From assembly GCF_009928485.1 (NCBI RefSeq), contig NZ_JAABNP010000015.1, forward strand, positions 62,572 through 126,571: 64,000 nucleotides of DNA, given 5' to 3'. Positions within the stretch are counted from its first letter, which is position 1, and each line of letters begins with the position of its first letter. The notes below the pieces were generated by a model. It was not told the DNA's origin, ran no database searches, and saw nothing but the letters and a program-made list of their open reading frames with translations. Both the position numbers and the translations under genes were made by a program. Shown here piece after piece: positions 16,086 through 25,564 of the stretch. Origin of the DNA: Clostridium sp. C2-6-12. Its GTDB lineage: Bacteria; Bacillota; Clostridia; Clostridiales; Clostridiaceae.

Positions 16086-16229
16086 TTAATTTTTATATGA
16101 ACAATTCTTATTCATATATCTGTCCAACCTTTGGCTAGCTTGTACAACTTCTTTACAAGTCAAATTTCCACCATTTTTATTAATTTCCTCATACATTTGT
16201 TCTCTTAGCTGCTCTCCTCTTTTATCCAC
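16086..16229 (-). CDS. Spo0E-like aspartyl-phosphate phosphatase
   Basis: 47-residue peptide starting at GTG behind GGTGAGGAAA. It has the Spo0E family layout: a first helix EQLREQMYEEINK, a short turn, and a second helix with the diagnostic SQRLD (SQxLD) signature, LTCKEVVQASQRLDRYM. Family members remove phosphate from Spo0A and block sporulation entry. Carriage by a prophage would let it delay host sporulation. Assignment rests on the motif and size; activity is inference. Confidence 0.72.
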   Translation of the reverse strand: MDKRGEQLREQMYEEINKNGGNLTCKEVVQASQRLDRYMNKNCSYKN

Positions 16230-16266
16230 TTTCCTCACCACCTATCACCGAAATTTATTTGACCAT

Positions 16267-16434
16267 TTAATCATTTGTTTCTCTCCCTATAAATTGAGGA
16301 AAACTATTAAAAAATCTTTCAAATGCCGCTTGTTGTTTTGATGGATTTAATATTATTACACGCTTAATAAGTTCACCACTAAATTCTATTTCTATCGGCT
16401 TTTCATTCATTTCTTTACAAATAACCTCACTCAT
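16267..16434 (-). CDS. Hypothetical early phage protein
   Basis: 55 residues from the ATG at 16434, which has GTGGGGAG upstream; a longer in-frame form from 16491 lacks a ribosome site. Contains a beta pattern (IEIEFSGELIKRVIIL) and ends with FIGRETND. Located right behind the Cro-like gene. Function unknown. Confidence 0.5.
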   Translation of the reverse strand: MSEVICKEMNEKPIEIEFSGELIKRVIILNPSKQQAAFERFFNSFPQFIGRETND

Positions 16435-16493
16435 TTTTCTCCCCACTTTTTTTCTTAAATTCTGATAATAGCTTGTTAAAAAGTTTTTCATTC

Positions 16494-16700
16494 TCAGTCA
16501 TCTATATGCGCCTCCTTGATAGCTTGTTCAATTTCAGCTTTCGACTTTTCATAAACTTCACTTAACTTTTCAACTTTATCATCACTAATATTATAAAGAC
16601 CTTTTTCCAAATTACGAAATTGTATTCTGCTCACGCCCAGTTTTTCAGCTATTTTATAAGCTTTAATTCCACTTTCCTTCCTCATTTGCTCAAGGTTCAT
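16494..16700 (-). CDS. Cro-like XRE regulator
   Basis: 68-residue helix-turn-helix protein (MRKESGIKAYKIAEKLGVSRIQFRNLEKG) with little beyond the DNA-binding domain, divergent from the CI-like repressor. It probably represses the lysogeny promoter and opens early transcription. Strong GGAGGTGG ribosome site. Confidence 0.82.
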   Translation of the reverse strand: MNLEQMRKESGIKAYKIAEKLGVSRIQFRNLEKGLYNISDDKVEKLSEVYEKSKAEIEQAIKEAHIDD

Positions 16701-16912
16701 AGCACCACCTCCTATGTCTTCATAATAAATTAGTTTATCAAAAATGAAAAGTTTATTTTTACCTCATTTTTCCTTATTTATTCAATTTATCTCCGTATTT
16801 CTCGATATTTCTTCATTTTTTATATCTGCAAAAACTTTTCTTTTTATTTTAAAACGAGCTTTACATTTTTGAAAAGCAAATGTATAATATTTTATAAGAA
16901 AGGATGATTTTT
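16701..16912. promoter_or_regulatory. Lysis-lysogeny control region
   Basis: The repressor promoter on plus is TTTACA (16860), 17 bases, TATAAT (16883-16888). A plausible Cro promoter on minus is TTTTCA / TATTAT with a 17-base spacer at about 16724-16752. GAAAAGTTT (about 16746), its inverse AAAACTTTTC (16831-16840) and GAAAAG (16871) are spread over both promoters and are candidate repressor half-sites. Confidence 0.6.
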
Positions 16913-17305
16913 ATGTTTCAAGAAAGACTACAAAATTATAGGAATGATTTAGGTTTAACAAAAAGAGAGATGGCCGATAGATTAGATATTAGCGAAGGTT
17001 ATTATAATTTAATCGAAAACGGTAAAAGATCTCCTTCAAAAAGCTTTATTGAAAAATTAACATTAGATAGCGAACGTCCTGAAGAATTTTGGATATATGG
17101 TGTTAACGAAAAAGATTATATTGATGTTAGAGAAGATTTCAAATGTATACAAAAAGCAGCTGAACAAATAATCGAACTAGGATTAGTTAACGATGTTAAC
17201 AAATTATTCAACGGGAATTATCCTGAAGGAACCTTAGAAGAACTCTTAATCGTTGCTTTAAAAACAGATTTGGAATACTTGGTAAAAAAAAGAGATAAGA
17301 AATAA
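16913..17305 (+). CDS. CI-like XRE repressor
   Basis: 130 residues. N-terminal XRE helix-turn-helix (RLQNYRNDLGLTKREMADRLDISEGYYNLIENGKRSP), then a C-terminal helical domain without a LexA-type peptidase, so induction would not be by RecA-stimulated self-cleavage of a Ser/Lys type. The ATG at 16913 has AGAAAGGATG upstream; an in-frame ATG at 16904 is less well placed. Likely keeps the lytic genes silent. Confidence 0.82.
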   Translation: MFQERLQNYRNDLGLTKREMADRLDISEGYYNLIENGKRSPSKSFIEKLTLDSERPEEFWIYGVNEKDYIDVREDFKCIQKAAEQIIELGLVNDVNKLFNGNYPEGTLEELLIVALKTDLEYLVKKRDKK

Positions 17306-17362
17306 TAAAACAGAAAAATTTTATTATTTCTTAAATATATTCAGTTTAAGAAAGGTGATAAA

Positions 17363-18853
17363 ATGAATAAAATTGCAATTTATACAAGAAAATCAATCTA
17401 TGTAGAAAACTCAGAAAGTATAGAAACTCAAATCACATTGTGTAAAGACTATTTTAAATCTAAAGGTGAATGTACAATTGAAGTATTTGAAGACGAAGGC
17501 TTTAGCGGAAAAAATACTAACAGACCTGCTTTCCAGCGTATGATGAAAGAAATAAAATTAGGCAAATTTAATATAGTTGCAGTTTATAAGGTAGATAGAA
17601 TCGCACGTAATATAGTTGATTTTGTAAAAATTTATGATGAGCTAGAAGCATTAGATGTAAAATTAATTTCTATAACAGAAGGCTTTGATCCTTCCACTCC
17701 TATGGGAAGAATGCTAATGATGATTTTAGCAAGTTTCGCTGATATGGAAAGAGCCAATATAGCTCAAAGAATTAAAGATAATTTATTACAAATTGCTAAA
17801 AAAGGTGCATTTACTGGGGGAAAGCTTCCGTTTGGTTGCACAACTGAAAAACACTCTGACGGTAAGAGCTACTTAGTAATAGAAGATGTGAATATGATTC
17901 AAACTGCCTTTAACATTTACTTAGAAACCGGTAATTTATATGCCACACATAAGCGTATGGTTGAATTAGGCTATAATATAGCCACTAAACTCAGTATGAA
18001 GGGATTATTAACTAACCCAAGCTATTGCGAATCTTCCAAAGAAGTTTCTTACTATCTGCAAAGCGCAGGATATGAGATAGTAGGAAAACCCAACGGAAAA
18101 GGCTATATGACTTATGGATGCAGAGTTGGAGAACCAATTGCTGTTGTCGGCAAACATACTCCTTGTATATCATCAACCAAATTTTTAAAAGTCCAAAAAT
18201 TATTAGACACCAACAAAGAACGTGCAAAACTTGCTAGTAAAGATAGCAAAATTCACTGGCTGAGCACATTGATTAAATGTCCAGTATGTGGCGGAAATTA
18301 CATTCTTGTAAACAACGGAAAGAAAACATATTATGTTTGTACAAACCGTGTGCCTTCAAAAGGCAAAAAAAATAAGCCAGAGAATAAATGTAAAAATGCT
18401 GCTTATATTGATGTAATAAAAATAGAAAAAGAAGTTAAATCCATGTTACTAGATTTAACCAACTATGATCTTTTCTTAGCTTCATATAAAAAAGAAAGAA
18501 CCCAATTAAATGACAGTATTAAAATACAGAATACTATAGCTCAAAATCAAAAATCAATCGATAATTTAGTTGATAAAATAGCATTACTTTCCACCGAAGC
18601 CAGCCTCCCTCTGTTAGATAAAATTGAAAAACTCACAAATGAAAATTCAAAGTTAAAAATCTCACTTGAAGTCGAAAAATTAGCTGAAATAGAAAATCAG
18701 ATTTCAAACGGAAATGAACAATATATATTTAACAACATTTTAGAATTCGTTAAATTGACAAGTCCTGAAGATATGAAAGATAAAATACGATTAATTTTCA
18801 AAAACTTAATTTACGATCCTTCTAATCAATCCATAAAATTGGAATTTTTATAA
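17363..18853 (+). CDS. Large serine recombinase (integrase)
   Basis: 496 residues. Resolvase-type catalytic domain (residues 1-150) with nucleophile in IAIYTRKS (Ser11) and conserved VYKVDRIAR; recombinase domain about 160-280; zinc ribbon CPVCGG...YYVC...C about 305-360; coiled coil about 385-450 that controls integration versus excision in this family. It acts on attP/attB without needing host IHF; excision would need a directionality factor, which is not recognised here. AAGAAAGGTG precedes the ATG. Confidence 0.95.
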   Translation: MNKIAIYTRKSIYVENSESIETQITLCKDYFKSKGECTIEVFEDEGFSGKNTNRPAFQRMMKEIKLGKFNIVAVYKVDRIARNIVDFVKIYDELEALDVKLISITEGFDPSTPMGRMLMMILASFADMERANIAQRIKDNLLQIAKKGAFTGGKLPFGCTTEKHSDGKSYLVIEDVNMIQTAFNIYLETGNLYATHKRMVELGYNIATKLSMKGLLTNPSYCESSKEVSYYLQSAGYEIVGKPNGKGYMTYGCRVGEPIAVVGKHTPCISSTKFLKVQKLLDTNKERAKLASKDSKIHWLSTLIKCPVCGGNYILVNNGKKTYYVCTNRVPSKGKKNKPENKCKNAAYIDVIKIEKEVKSMLLDLTNYDLFLASYKKERTQLNDSIKIQNTIAQNQKSIDNLVDKIALLSTEASLPLLDKIEKLTNENSKLKISLEVEKLAEIENQISNGNEQYIFNNILEFVKLTSPEDMKDKIRLIFKNLIYDPSNQSIKLEFL

Positions 18854-19030
18854 AAAAACAATCCGCAACTTTTAATAACGTTACGAATTGTTATCTTATC
18901 CTAGTATTTTAGGGTATCGGTTTTAATATGCACGCAGAAACTTTCCAACCATAATATCGGAAATATACGAGTCTTTTATATAAATTATTTTTTTATTATA
19001 TCATATGAAAAGTTTTTGTACAAACTTCTT
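18854..19030. other. Prophage right border / attachment candidate
   Basis: 177 bases between the integrase stop and the stop of the FapA-like gene. They hold an imperfect inverted repeat AACAATCCGCAAC...GTTACGAATTGTT (18859-18894), which may terminate the integrase transcript, and no gene. Serine integrase genes end next to their att site, so one hybrid site should lie here; the crossover dinucleotide cannot be named without the other end. Confidence 0.4.
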
Positions 19031-20770
19031 TTATACTGATGATTTAACTATTTCAATTCGTCTAGCTTCTGAATTAAAGTGAGCATTGATATTTTTATAA
19101 TCTTCTTCTAAAACCATTTTTGTTTTTCCAAAGCAAAGAACTGTATTTCTAAATATTGCTGCTGCACTTATTTTACCATATTCAGGAACCATAAGCATTG
19201 TTTGTACATATGCGTTATTTCCTACAATTCCAGCACTAATATTTTGTCCTGCAGATAATATACCGCCTCTTGCAACAGAGTTAGATTTAGTAAACATAAT
19301 ATCTTTCATAGCACTAAGTTTAGAAACATAAGCCCCCTGTCCTCCTATTATAATATTTCCAGTTGACTTTATGTTACAGTCCTGACAATATCCTATTCTT
19401 ATATCTAGGGGGACTATTATGTTTTTATCATAATAATCTATTTCGTTATCTAATATATTAACTAATGTTACTAAATCATTTAATGAAGTTAAATTTAAAA
19501 TATTATATCCTAATACATTTTCTTTAATAAAATCTACCAATTTATTGCGTTTTGTTTTATTTTTTATGTTTAAAGAAACTATATTTAATGCCAATCTTTG
19601 AAAATCTCTAAAATTATTTTCTGTTAAACTTCTTATAAACTCACTATTTTCAAATTTGCTATTTTTTAAATTTAGTTTTTTAATTACTTCAATCATTTGT
19701 GATGTAACAGTTTTAAATTCATTTAAAACATCAGCATATTCTTTTTTTCTTATATCTATTTGACCAGATAATATCTTTGAATTAATTGCATTTCCAAGTA
19801 TAGTAATTTCTCCTCCAGTAACTACATTTGAAGTATTAACATTTTGACTTACATCCAGTGATCCACCAGCATTTACAGACATGTTGTCATCAACACTGTC
19901 ATATACTTCTATATCTCCGTAAAATTTAATATTGCAAGTAGTCATATTTACAGATTCAACCGTATAAATAGGATTGACACTTACATTTCTATTAGCTATA
20001 TGAGCCTTTCCATCAATTAGTGCAATTATATTGTTATCTCTTATTTCACATCCATTAGTAGCATTTATAGGAAGTTTTCTTATATAATCTCTTTTTATAA
20101 CTTGTCCAAAAACATTTTTTCCGTCCCTACCAATTATTTCAGGAATTATTTCAGCAATTTTATCTCCAGCATTAACATTTGAAATTCTAAACAAGTTTTT
20201 ATAGTCCACTTTTTCATTTGAATCTACCTCAGGAAAAATCATTTGAGTTGGAGTAAAAAACAACTTAACTTCACTAGGTATATCATTAATTGGCTTTTCT
20301 CCCTTTGCAACTAAAAACTCCTCAGAACATCCTTCTAATGCTATTTCCAAGTTTTCTTCTATAATCCCATACGTAATACCACTTTCTTTTAATAGACGTT
20401 CTAATTCTGCTATATTAAAATGAATTGGCTCCTTTTCAGATAGGATTTCAGTTGATATTGCTAAGTTTAAAAATGCTTCTTTATCTTTTAATTTATATTC
20501 TGTTTCAGGGACATATTCTACTGTTATATATGCCTTCATTTTATCTTCGGAAGTGGTAATATTAACCTTTCTGCTAGCTTCTGTTTTCTCGCAAATACAC
20601 TTTATTTCATCCTTTGAAGTTACTTCATATGCTTTATAGTTTTCACATTTTTCACCATTAATGAATAAATTTATGTTTTTTCTAGCTTTTATAGTTATAA
20701 CTTCATTATTTAAACCATCAATTACTATTACTTCTCCATTAACAACCTTAGCACCAACTTCTCTTTCCAT
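19031..20770 (-). CDS. FapA-like DUF342 protein
   Basis: 579 residues of the FapA (DUF342) family. The N-terminal half contains the FapA folding unit with a LLKESGITYGIIEENLE segment (a typical DUF342 motif) and a PSEVKLFFTPTQM stretch; the C-terminal half is a right-handed beta-helix-like polymer domain rich in GG and N with a coiled coil at about 345-400. Family roles are poorly known: flagellar assembly in Vibrio, polymer or envelope-linked functions in Firmicutes. It is preceded by the c-di-GMP protein with 27 bases between, so they are likely co-transcribed. Confidence 0.8.
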   Translation of the reverse strand: MEREVGAKVVNGEVIVIDGLNNEVITIKARKNINLFINGEKCENYKAYEVTSKDEIKCICEKTEASRKVNITTSEDKMKAYITVEYVPETEYKLKDKEAFLNLAISTEILSEKEPIHFNIAELERLLKESGITYGIIEENLEIALEGCSEEFLVAKGEKPINDIPSEVKLFFTPTQMIFPEVDSNEKVDYKNLFRISNVNAGDKIAEIIPEIIGRDGKNVFGQVIKRDYIRKLPINATNGCEIRDNNIIALIDGKAHIANRNVSVNPIYTVESVNMTTCNIKFYGDIEVYDSVDDNMSVNAGGSLDVSQNVNTSNVVTGGEITILGNAINSKILSGQIDIRKKEYADVLNEFKTVTSQMIEVIKKLNLKNSKFENSEFIRSLTENNFRDFQRLALNIVSLNIKNKTKRNKLVDFIKENVLGYNILNLTSLNDLVTLVNILDNEIDYYDKNIIVPLDIRIGYCQDCNIKSTGNIIIGGQGAYVSKLSAMKDIMFTKSNSVARGGILSAGQNISAGIVGNNAYVQTMLMVPEYGKISAAAIFRNTVLCFGKTKMVLEEDYKNINAHFNSEARRIEIVKSSV

Positions 20771-20797
20771 ACTTATCCCCCAAATAAAAATTATACT

Positions 20798-23767
20798 CTA
20801 AATATTATTTTTTAATTTTTCATTTATCTGTAAGATTTCTTCAACTAGTTCATTACTTATTTCCGGTGGAATAAATTCCGGCTTGCTAAAGTAATATCCT
20901 TGTAAATAATCTACTCTAAGTTCTATGAGTTTTTCTAATTCTTCTTTTGTTTCTACGCCTTCTGCTATAATTTTAATATTTCTTTGCTTTGCATAAGAAA
21001 TAAGGTTCTTACAAATTTGTTGCCTGTCTAAGTCTTTATCAATCTCTCTAACGATTTCCATATCTATTTTTACAAAGTTTGGTGTAATAGCTAATAAAAC
21101 AGCTTCATTATTATAACCAGATCCAAAATCATCTATAGCAAGTTTAGCATTCCATTTCTCAATTAGTTTTCTCTTTTTTGAAATCTTTTTTTCATTAGAT
21201 TTTTCATTTTCTAATAACTCTATTACCAATCTATTTATATGTTCTCCATATAACTTCTCAAATTTTTCCGAATCTTCATTGGACAATATGTGATTTGGTA
21301 TAGAATTTATAAACAACTTTGCATCTTTAAATTTTTCTGCATTTTTTGCAAAACCTTCTAAGGCTTTAAAAAATGTAATTCTCTCTATTTCATATAATCT
21401 AGAGTCAGCAGTTGCGAGTTTTATTACATGAAGTGGATTTTTAAGTGATTCTAATTGTGGCCTCATAAGTGCCTCATATGCAAATATTTCACCTGTATTA
21501 GAACAAACAATAGGCTGATATGCATATTCTATAAGTTCTTCATCAAGTAATTTATTTAAGTTTTCCTGACTATTTAATAAAAATGCATCCTCATTGTATT
21601 CTTCTTTATTGAACTCACTTATGTTTCCTTTAATTGTTCTTTTTATTTTGTACATTGCATAATCAGAATATTTCGCAAGTTCTTCAAATGTTCTTCCATC
21701 ATCTGGATACCATGAAATTCCTGTTGAAATTCTTATTTTCAATTCTCTGTTATCAGGTAATTTTAATACTGATTTTTCAATATTATCATGTATTTTTTTT
21801 ATAATTTTTCTTATTTCTTTTTTATCATCATAACCATATAAAAATACATAAAATTCATCTCCAGATCTTCTTGCAACTATTCCTCCATATTCTTCAAATT
21901 TCTTCAATTCTACAGAAGCAATTTTTATATATTCATCTCCATAATCATGTCCATATGTATCATTTACATATTTTAAATTATCTAAATCCCACATTATAAA
22001 TGCGCCAATTTTAAAATTCTCATTTTTTATTATTTCTTCTACTACATTATAAAAAGCACGTCTATTTAATATGTCAGTAAGTAAATCATAATCTCTGTCA
22101 TATTCTATTTTTTGCTTTTCTAATACTTCTTGAGTAACATCGCTTACTACCCCTAAAATTCTCGACTCATCATCCAAAATCTTTAGTTTTATCCATTTAT
22201 TTTTATCTTTTTCAACTTGAATTTTATAAATGTCCTCCATGTTTTTTTCTTTATTTATGATTATCTTTTCAATTATTTTTTCAAAAGTTTGTATGTTCAA
22301 ATATCTATCTTGTTCACTTTCAATTTTAATTCCTATAATATCGAAAAAGGATTCTGTACATAGTACTAACTCCTCACCTTTTCTGTGTTCAAATGCTGCT
22401 ATTGGCATATTAAAAAGTTTTATTATTTGAGATAACTTAGAAGCAGAATCAGCCACATTTGAGCTTAATGCAACAATTGCTGAGGATAATTCATCTATTT
22501 CAGATATATTTATCTGTTTTAATGATAAAGGTTCTCTTGGGTTACTTGTTTTTACCTCTCTAGCTAAGTTCCTTATAGGTTTTGTTATCCTGCCTCCTAA
22601 TATTATAATTACCGATATTCCTAATATACTTGAAATTATTAGAGAAATAATTAATAACCTTGTGAATCTATTTGAGTAATTTAAAATAATATCTCTTTCT
22701 ATCATTCCTATAAGTACCCATTTCTCATTTTCAAAAGGAGTATTTGTATTATATAAATTAAAGTACTTTATACTTGCATATGCCTTTTTATCTGAATCGT
22801 GAATATTTGTTTCATATATGAGCCCGCTATCTAACGACCTATCCAATTTAAAGGCTTCATGATCTCCTATTATCTTATTAAACATAGGACCTGTGCTAGT
22901 TATTCCTGAGAAATCCATGTTATTACTATCATTAAACCCTAAAGTATATACGCCTTTTCCATTTTGATCAATTTCCTCATATGAAAGCAGAGAGTTTAAA
23001 TATTTTAAAGAAACAGCGATTCCAAGAACTCCATATGGTTTGTTGCTTTTATCCAGCAATGGAATTGAATATGTTATAATCTTCATATCTTTTGAACTTA
23101 GAGAAAAAGGCTTACTCCAATATCCTAGATCTTTATATGTTAAATTTTTGTTTTCCTTAGCTGCATTAATTGGTTTATAAAAAAACTCATTAGGAGATGA
23201 AGCCTTACTTCTTCCATCAAAAATAAATTTATTATTCCACCAAGTATCTAATGGTATATTTAATTTTTGTGCAATAGATGCTGGTCCTCTTTCCATAAGC
23301 AAATCTGAATTGTCACTTGGATTTGAGTTAGGATCTAAATCTCTAAAATATATTCCATTCTTTTCTTTTGAATTGCTGTCAAGTACTAAAAATGCTCCTG
23401 TTACATAATTTTTTCTAAGCATAAATATTAAATCACTAGAAACTTCTTTTAATAATTCTGTGGCCAATTCTCCATCTTCAGCTATATTTTCAGTTTGGAG
23501 ACCTTTACTTTGAAGCTTTTTTAGAATATCAGAATTAATTATACCTTCAGCTTCGCTAACATTGCTCCAATGCTGAATCATTTCATTTTGAAGATAATTT
23601 CCCCTTGATTCTACTTTTTGATTTAAAATACTAAATGAATTTTCTTTTAATATTTGAATTATTCCACTTGAGCCAATTACAGTTACAAATAAAACAACTT
23701 GTACCACTACGACGCTTATCATAGGAATAAGTAATTTCCTAATTATTGAATTTTTACTTATAATCAA
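20798..23767 (-). CDS. Membrane Cache-PAS-GGDEF-EAL c-di-GMP protein
   Basis: 989 residues. One transmembrane helix at 10-33, a large extracytoplasmic Cache-type sensor to about 370, a second helix near 375-395, a HAMP-like and PAS region to about 545, GGDEF at about 555-715 and EAL at about 730-980. The cyclase signature reads RRSGDEF (SGDEF variant, usually competent) with DLDNLKYVND. The EAL half has YEALMRP, DDFGSGYNN and EGVET, so the phosphodiesterase looks intact. Both activities may exist, chosen by an extracellular ligand. Starts at TTG behind GGGAAG. The binding protein upstream may deliver the ligand. Confidence 0.93.
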   Translation of the reverse strand: MIISKNSIIRKLLIPMISVVVVQVVLFVTVIGSSGIIQILKENSFSILNQKVESRGNYLQNEMIQHWSNVSEAEGIINSDILKKLQSKGLQTENIAEDGELATELLKEVSSDLIFMLRKNYVTGAFLVLDSNSKEKNGIYFRDLDPNSNPSDNSDLLMERGPASIAQKLNIPLDTWWNNKFIFDGRSKASSPNEFFYKPINAAKENKNLTYKDLGYWSKPFSLSSKDMKIITYSIPLLDKSNKPYGVLGIAVSLKYLNSLLSYEEIDQNGKGVYTLGFNDSNNMDFSGITSTGPMFNKIIGDHEAFKLDRSLDSGLIYETNIHDSDKKAYASIKYFNLYNTNTPFENEKWVLIGMIERDIILNYSNRFTRLLIISLIISSILGISVIIILGGRITKPIRNLAREVKTSNPREPLSLKQINISEIDELSSAIVALSSNVADSASKLSQIIKLFNMPIAAFEHRKGEELVLCTESFFDIIGIKIESEQDRYLNIQTFEKIIEKIIINKEKNMEDIYKIQVEKDKNKWIKLKILDDESRILGVVSDVTQEVLEKQKIEYDRDYDLLTDILNRRAFYNVVEEIIKNENFKIGAFIMWDLDNLKYVNDTYGHDYGDEYIKIASVELKKFEEYGGIVARRSGDEFYVFLYGYDDKKEIRKIIKKIHDNIEKSVLKLPDNRELKIRISTGISWYPDDGRTFEELAKYSDYAMYKIKRTIKGNISEFNKEEYNEDAFLLNSQENLNKLLDEELIEYAYQPIVCSNTGEIFAYEALMRPQLESLKNPLHVIKLATADSRLYEIERITFFKALEGFAKNAEKFKDAKLFINSIPNHILSNEDSEKFEKLYGEHINRLVIELLENEKSNEKKISKKRKLIEKWNAKLAIDDFGSGYNNEAVLLAITPNFVKIDMEIVREIDKDLDRQQICKNLISYAKQRNIKIIAEGVETKEELEKLIELRVDYLQGYYFSKPEFIPPEISNELVEEILQINEKLKNNI

Positions 23768-23819
23768 TTCTCAACTTCCCTCCACTAATTGTAACTTATC
23801 CTTAGCAAAATAGTAAAAA

Positions 23820-25286
23820 TTATTGGATATTCTTCATATCATTCTTTAAATCTTCAAACCATTTCTTAAAATTTTCTTCTGTTTCATATTTTTTCATCAC
23901 TTCAGTTTTTGAAATTCCACTTACCAATTGCTTTTTTATTTCTTCCTTATCTGATTTTGCTTTATTTATTAGTGATTTTTCTAAAACAATTCTTGCATCA
24001 TTTCCTCCATCAAATGCTTTATTTGCATAAAACTTATAGGATTTTTCCTGATTCATAGCTGATAAAATTGCTGCTTTAGATTTCTCTGAAATCTCTATAT
24101 TTTTATTTGTTTTGGTTTTTTCTTCTATTAAATTTTCATTATTTGCCTCTTTTTTTACGGGCATATAACCTGATTTGATTGAAAATTCTATATTTCTATC
24201 AGCATCTGTAAACCATTTAAGGAATTCTGTTACTGCATACTCATGCTTTTTATCAGATTTAATTAATACCATTCCAGCCCCTTGTTCAACCATATAATTT
24301 TCACCATCTATAAACTTAGGAATTGGCAAAACCATAGATTCAATATCATAACTTTTTTCATCATTTGTTATTACTGAATCCGGAAAATATTCAGCTCCTG
24401 ATGTTGAGCCCACAAATGCAATTATATCGCCTGTTTTGGCGTCATCTGATCTAAACCTTCCATAAGAAGCATAATAGCCATTCACATAAGGAATATAAAA
24501 ATTATCCCATAATTTTTTCATTATATTTTCATCTATATTTATATTAACTTTACCCTTAGTAACTTCAAATATTTCTTTTCCAAGCTGCATGCTGCCAATT
24601 ATCATGTAATTTGCCATAGCATCTCTTCCAAAAAAAGCTTTACCATCATTTAAGGTTTCAGTTTTGCTATCGGTCCATTCATAATACTGTTTAGCTAATT
24701 TAGCAATTCCTTCCCAAGTTTCAAAATCTTTTATATCTGCATTAGTTTCTTTTTGAAACTTATCCCAATCGGTTTTATTTACCATAAGAGTTTCTGTTGA
24801 TTTAGCTATTGGAAATATTTTCAATTCATTTTCACCAATTAATTTACCTTCGTCAATATAGGATTCTATATATTCATTTTTTTCTTCATTAGTTAAATAA
24901 TCATTAAAATCTGCTGCTAACCCCAGCTTATCTATTTCATAAGCTGTATCTGCATAGGCCATAAAAGCATCTGGTAATTTACCAGTTCCAACTTTTTTAT
25001 TTGCAGTATCTAAGATTTTTTCGGTAATTTCATTTGCACTACCTTGATTAAAGGCTTCAACAATTATACCTTTTTCTTTTCCCTCTGTTTTATTAAATTC
25101 TTCTACCATCTTATCAAATTCAATCTTTTGAACACCATTATAATAGTGCCAGATTTGAACTGCCACTGGATTATTTTTATCTAACCCATATTTATTACTC
25201 CTAGTGTTGCCACATCCTGTAATAATAAAAAAACACATTACTAATATAGTTGTAACCTTTATAAAACTTTTTACCCCTATTCTCAT
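23820..25286 (-). CDS. Extracellular solute-binding lipoprotein (orphan)
   Basis: 488 residues. Lipoprotein signal with lipobox ITGC at Cys25. The body is a family 1 (sugar-type) binding protein: VQIWHYYNGVQKIEFDKMVEEFN at the start, GQ/GSA segment, VGSTSGAEYFPDS, EFLKWFTDADRN and late GYMPVKK, all typical. No permease or ATPase lies near; instead it precedes the Cache-GGDEF-EAL gene by 52 bases on the same strand. It therefore probably presents a sugar or related ligand to that sensor instead of to an importer, which is inference. Confidence 0.88.
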   Translation of the reverse strand: MRIGVKSFIKVTTILVMCFFIITGCGNTRSNKYGLDKNNPVAVQIWHYYNGVQKIEFDKMVEEFNKTEGKEKGIIVEAFNQGSANEITEKILDTANKKVGTGKLPDAFMAYADTAYEIDKLGLAADFNDYLTNEEKNEYIESYIDEGKLIGENELKIFPIAKSTETLMVNKTDWDKFQKETNADIKDFETWEGIAKLAKQYYEWTDSKTETLNDGKAFFGRDAMANYMIIGSMQLGKEIFEVTKGKVNINIDENIMKKLWDNFYIPYVNGYYASYGRFRSDDAKTGDIIAFVGSTSGAEYFPDSVITNDEKSYDIESMVLPIPKFIDGENYMVEQGAGMVLIKSDKKHEYAVTEFLKWFTDADRNIEFSIKSGYMPVKKEANNENLIEEKTKTNKNIEISEKSKAAILSAMNQEKSYKFYANKAFDGGNDARIVLEKSLINKAKSDKEEIKKQLVSGISKTEVMKKYETEENFKKWFEDLKNDMKNIQ

Positions 25287-25564
25287 TTTTCCCCCTAAAA
25301 ACGTAAATTATACTCTAATCCTAATTATAGGTTAAAAATAACTTAAATTCCACAAAATAATTAAATTTTACTTATAATATCACCCACTCTTTTACAGCAT
25401 AATACTAAATCATAAATATTATTTTCTCTTTGGAACCTTTTATTTTATTAGTGAATCCTATGATCCATCCGTATAATTTTTATACTACTATTCTAAATTC
25501 ACTTCCATATTGTTATAATTAATCTAATAAAAAATATAAATTAACTAAATTAAGGAGGCTTAAT

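Larger units (their letters stand above)
1..18900. mobile_element. Prophage (integrase-proximal part, incomplete at left edge)
   Basis: A continuous block of phage genes runs from the prohead protease at the left edge to a large serine integrase ending at 18853. The order is typical of temperate Firmicute phages: packaging and head genes, late regulator, small early genes, replication genes, Cro/CI switch, integrase. Nearly all genes are on the minus strand; only the repressor, integrase, a DUF2513 gene and a small RNA are on plus. Tail, lysis and the other attachment site lie outside the window. The right border must fall between the integrase stop and the chromosomal FapA-like gene at 19031; the exact core is not identified. 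Confidence 0.93.
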
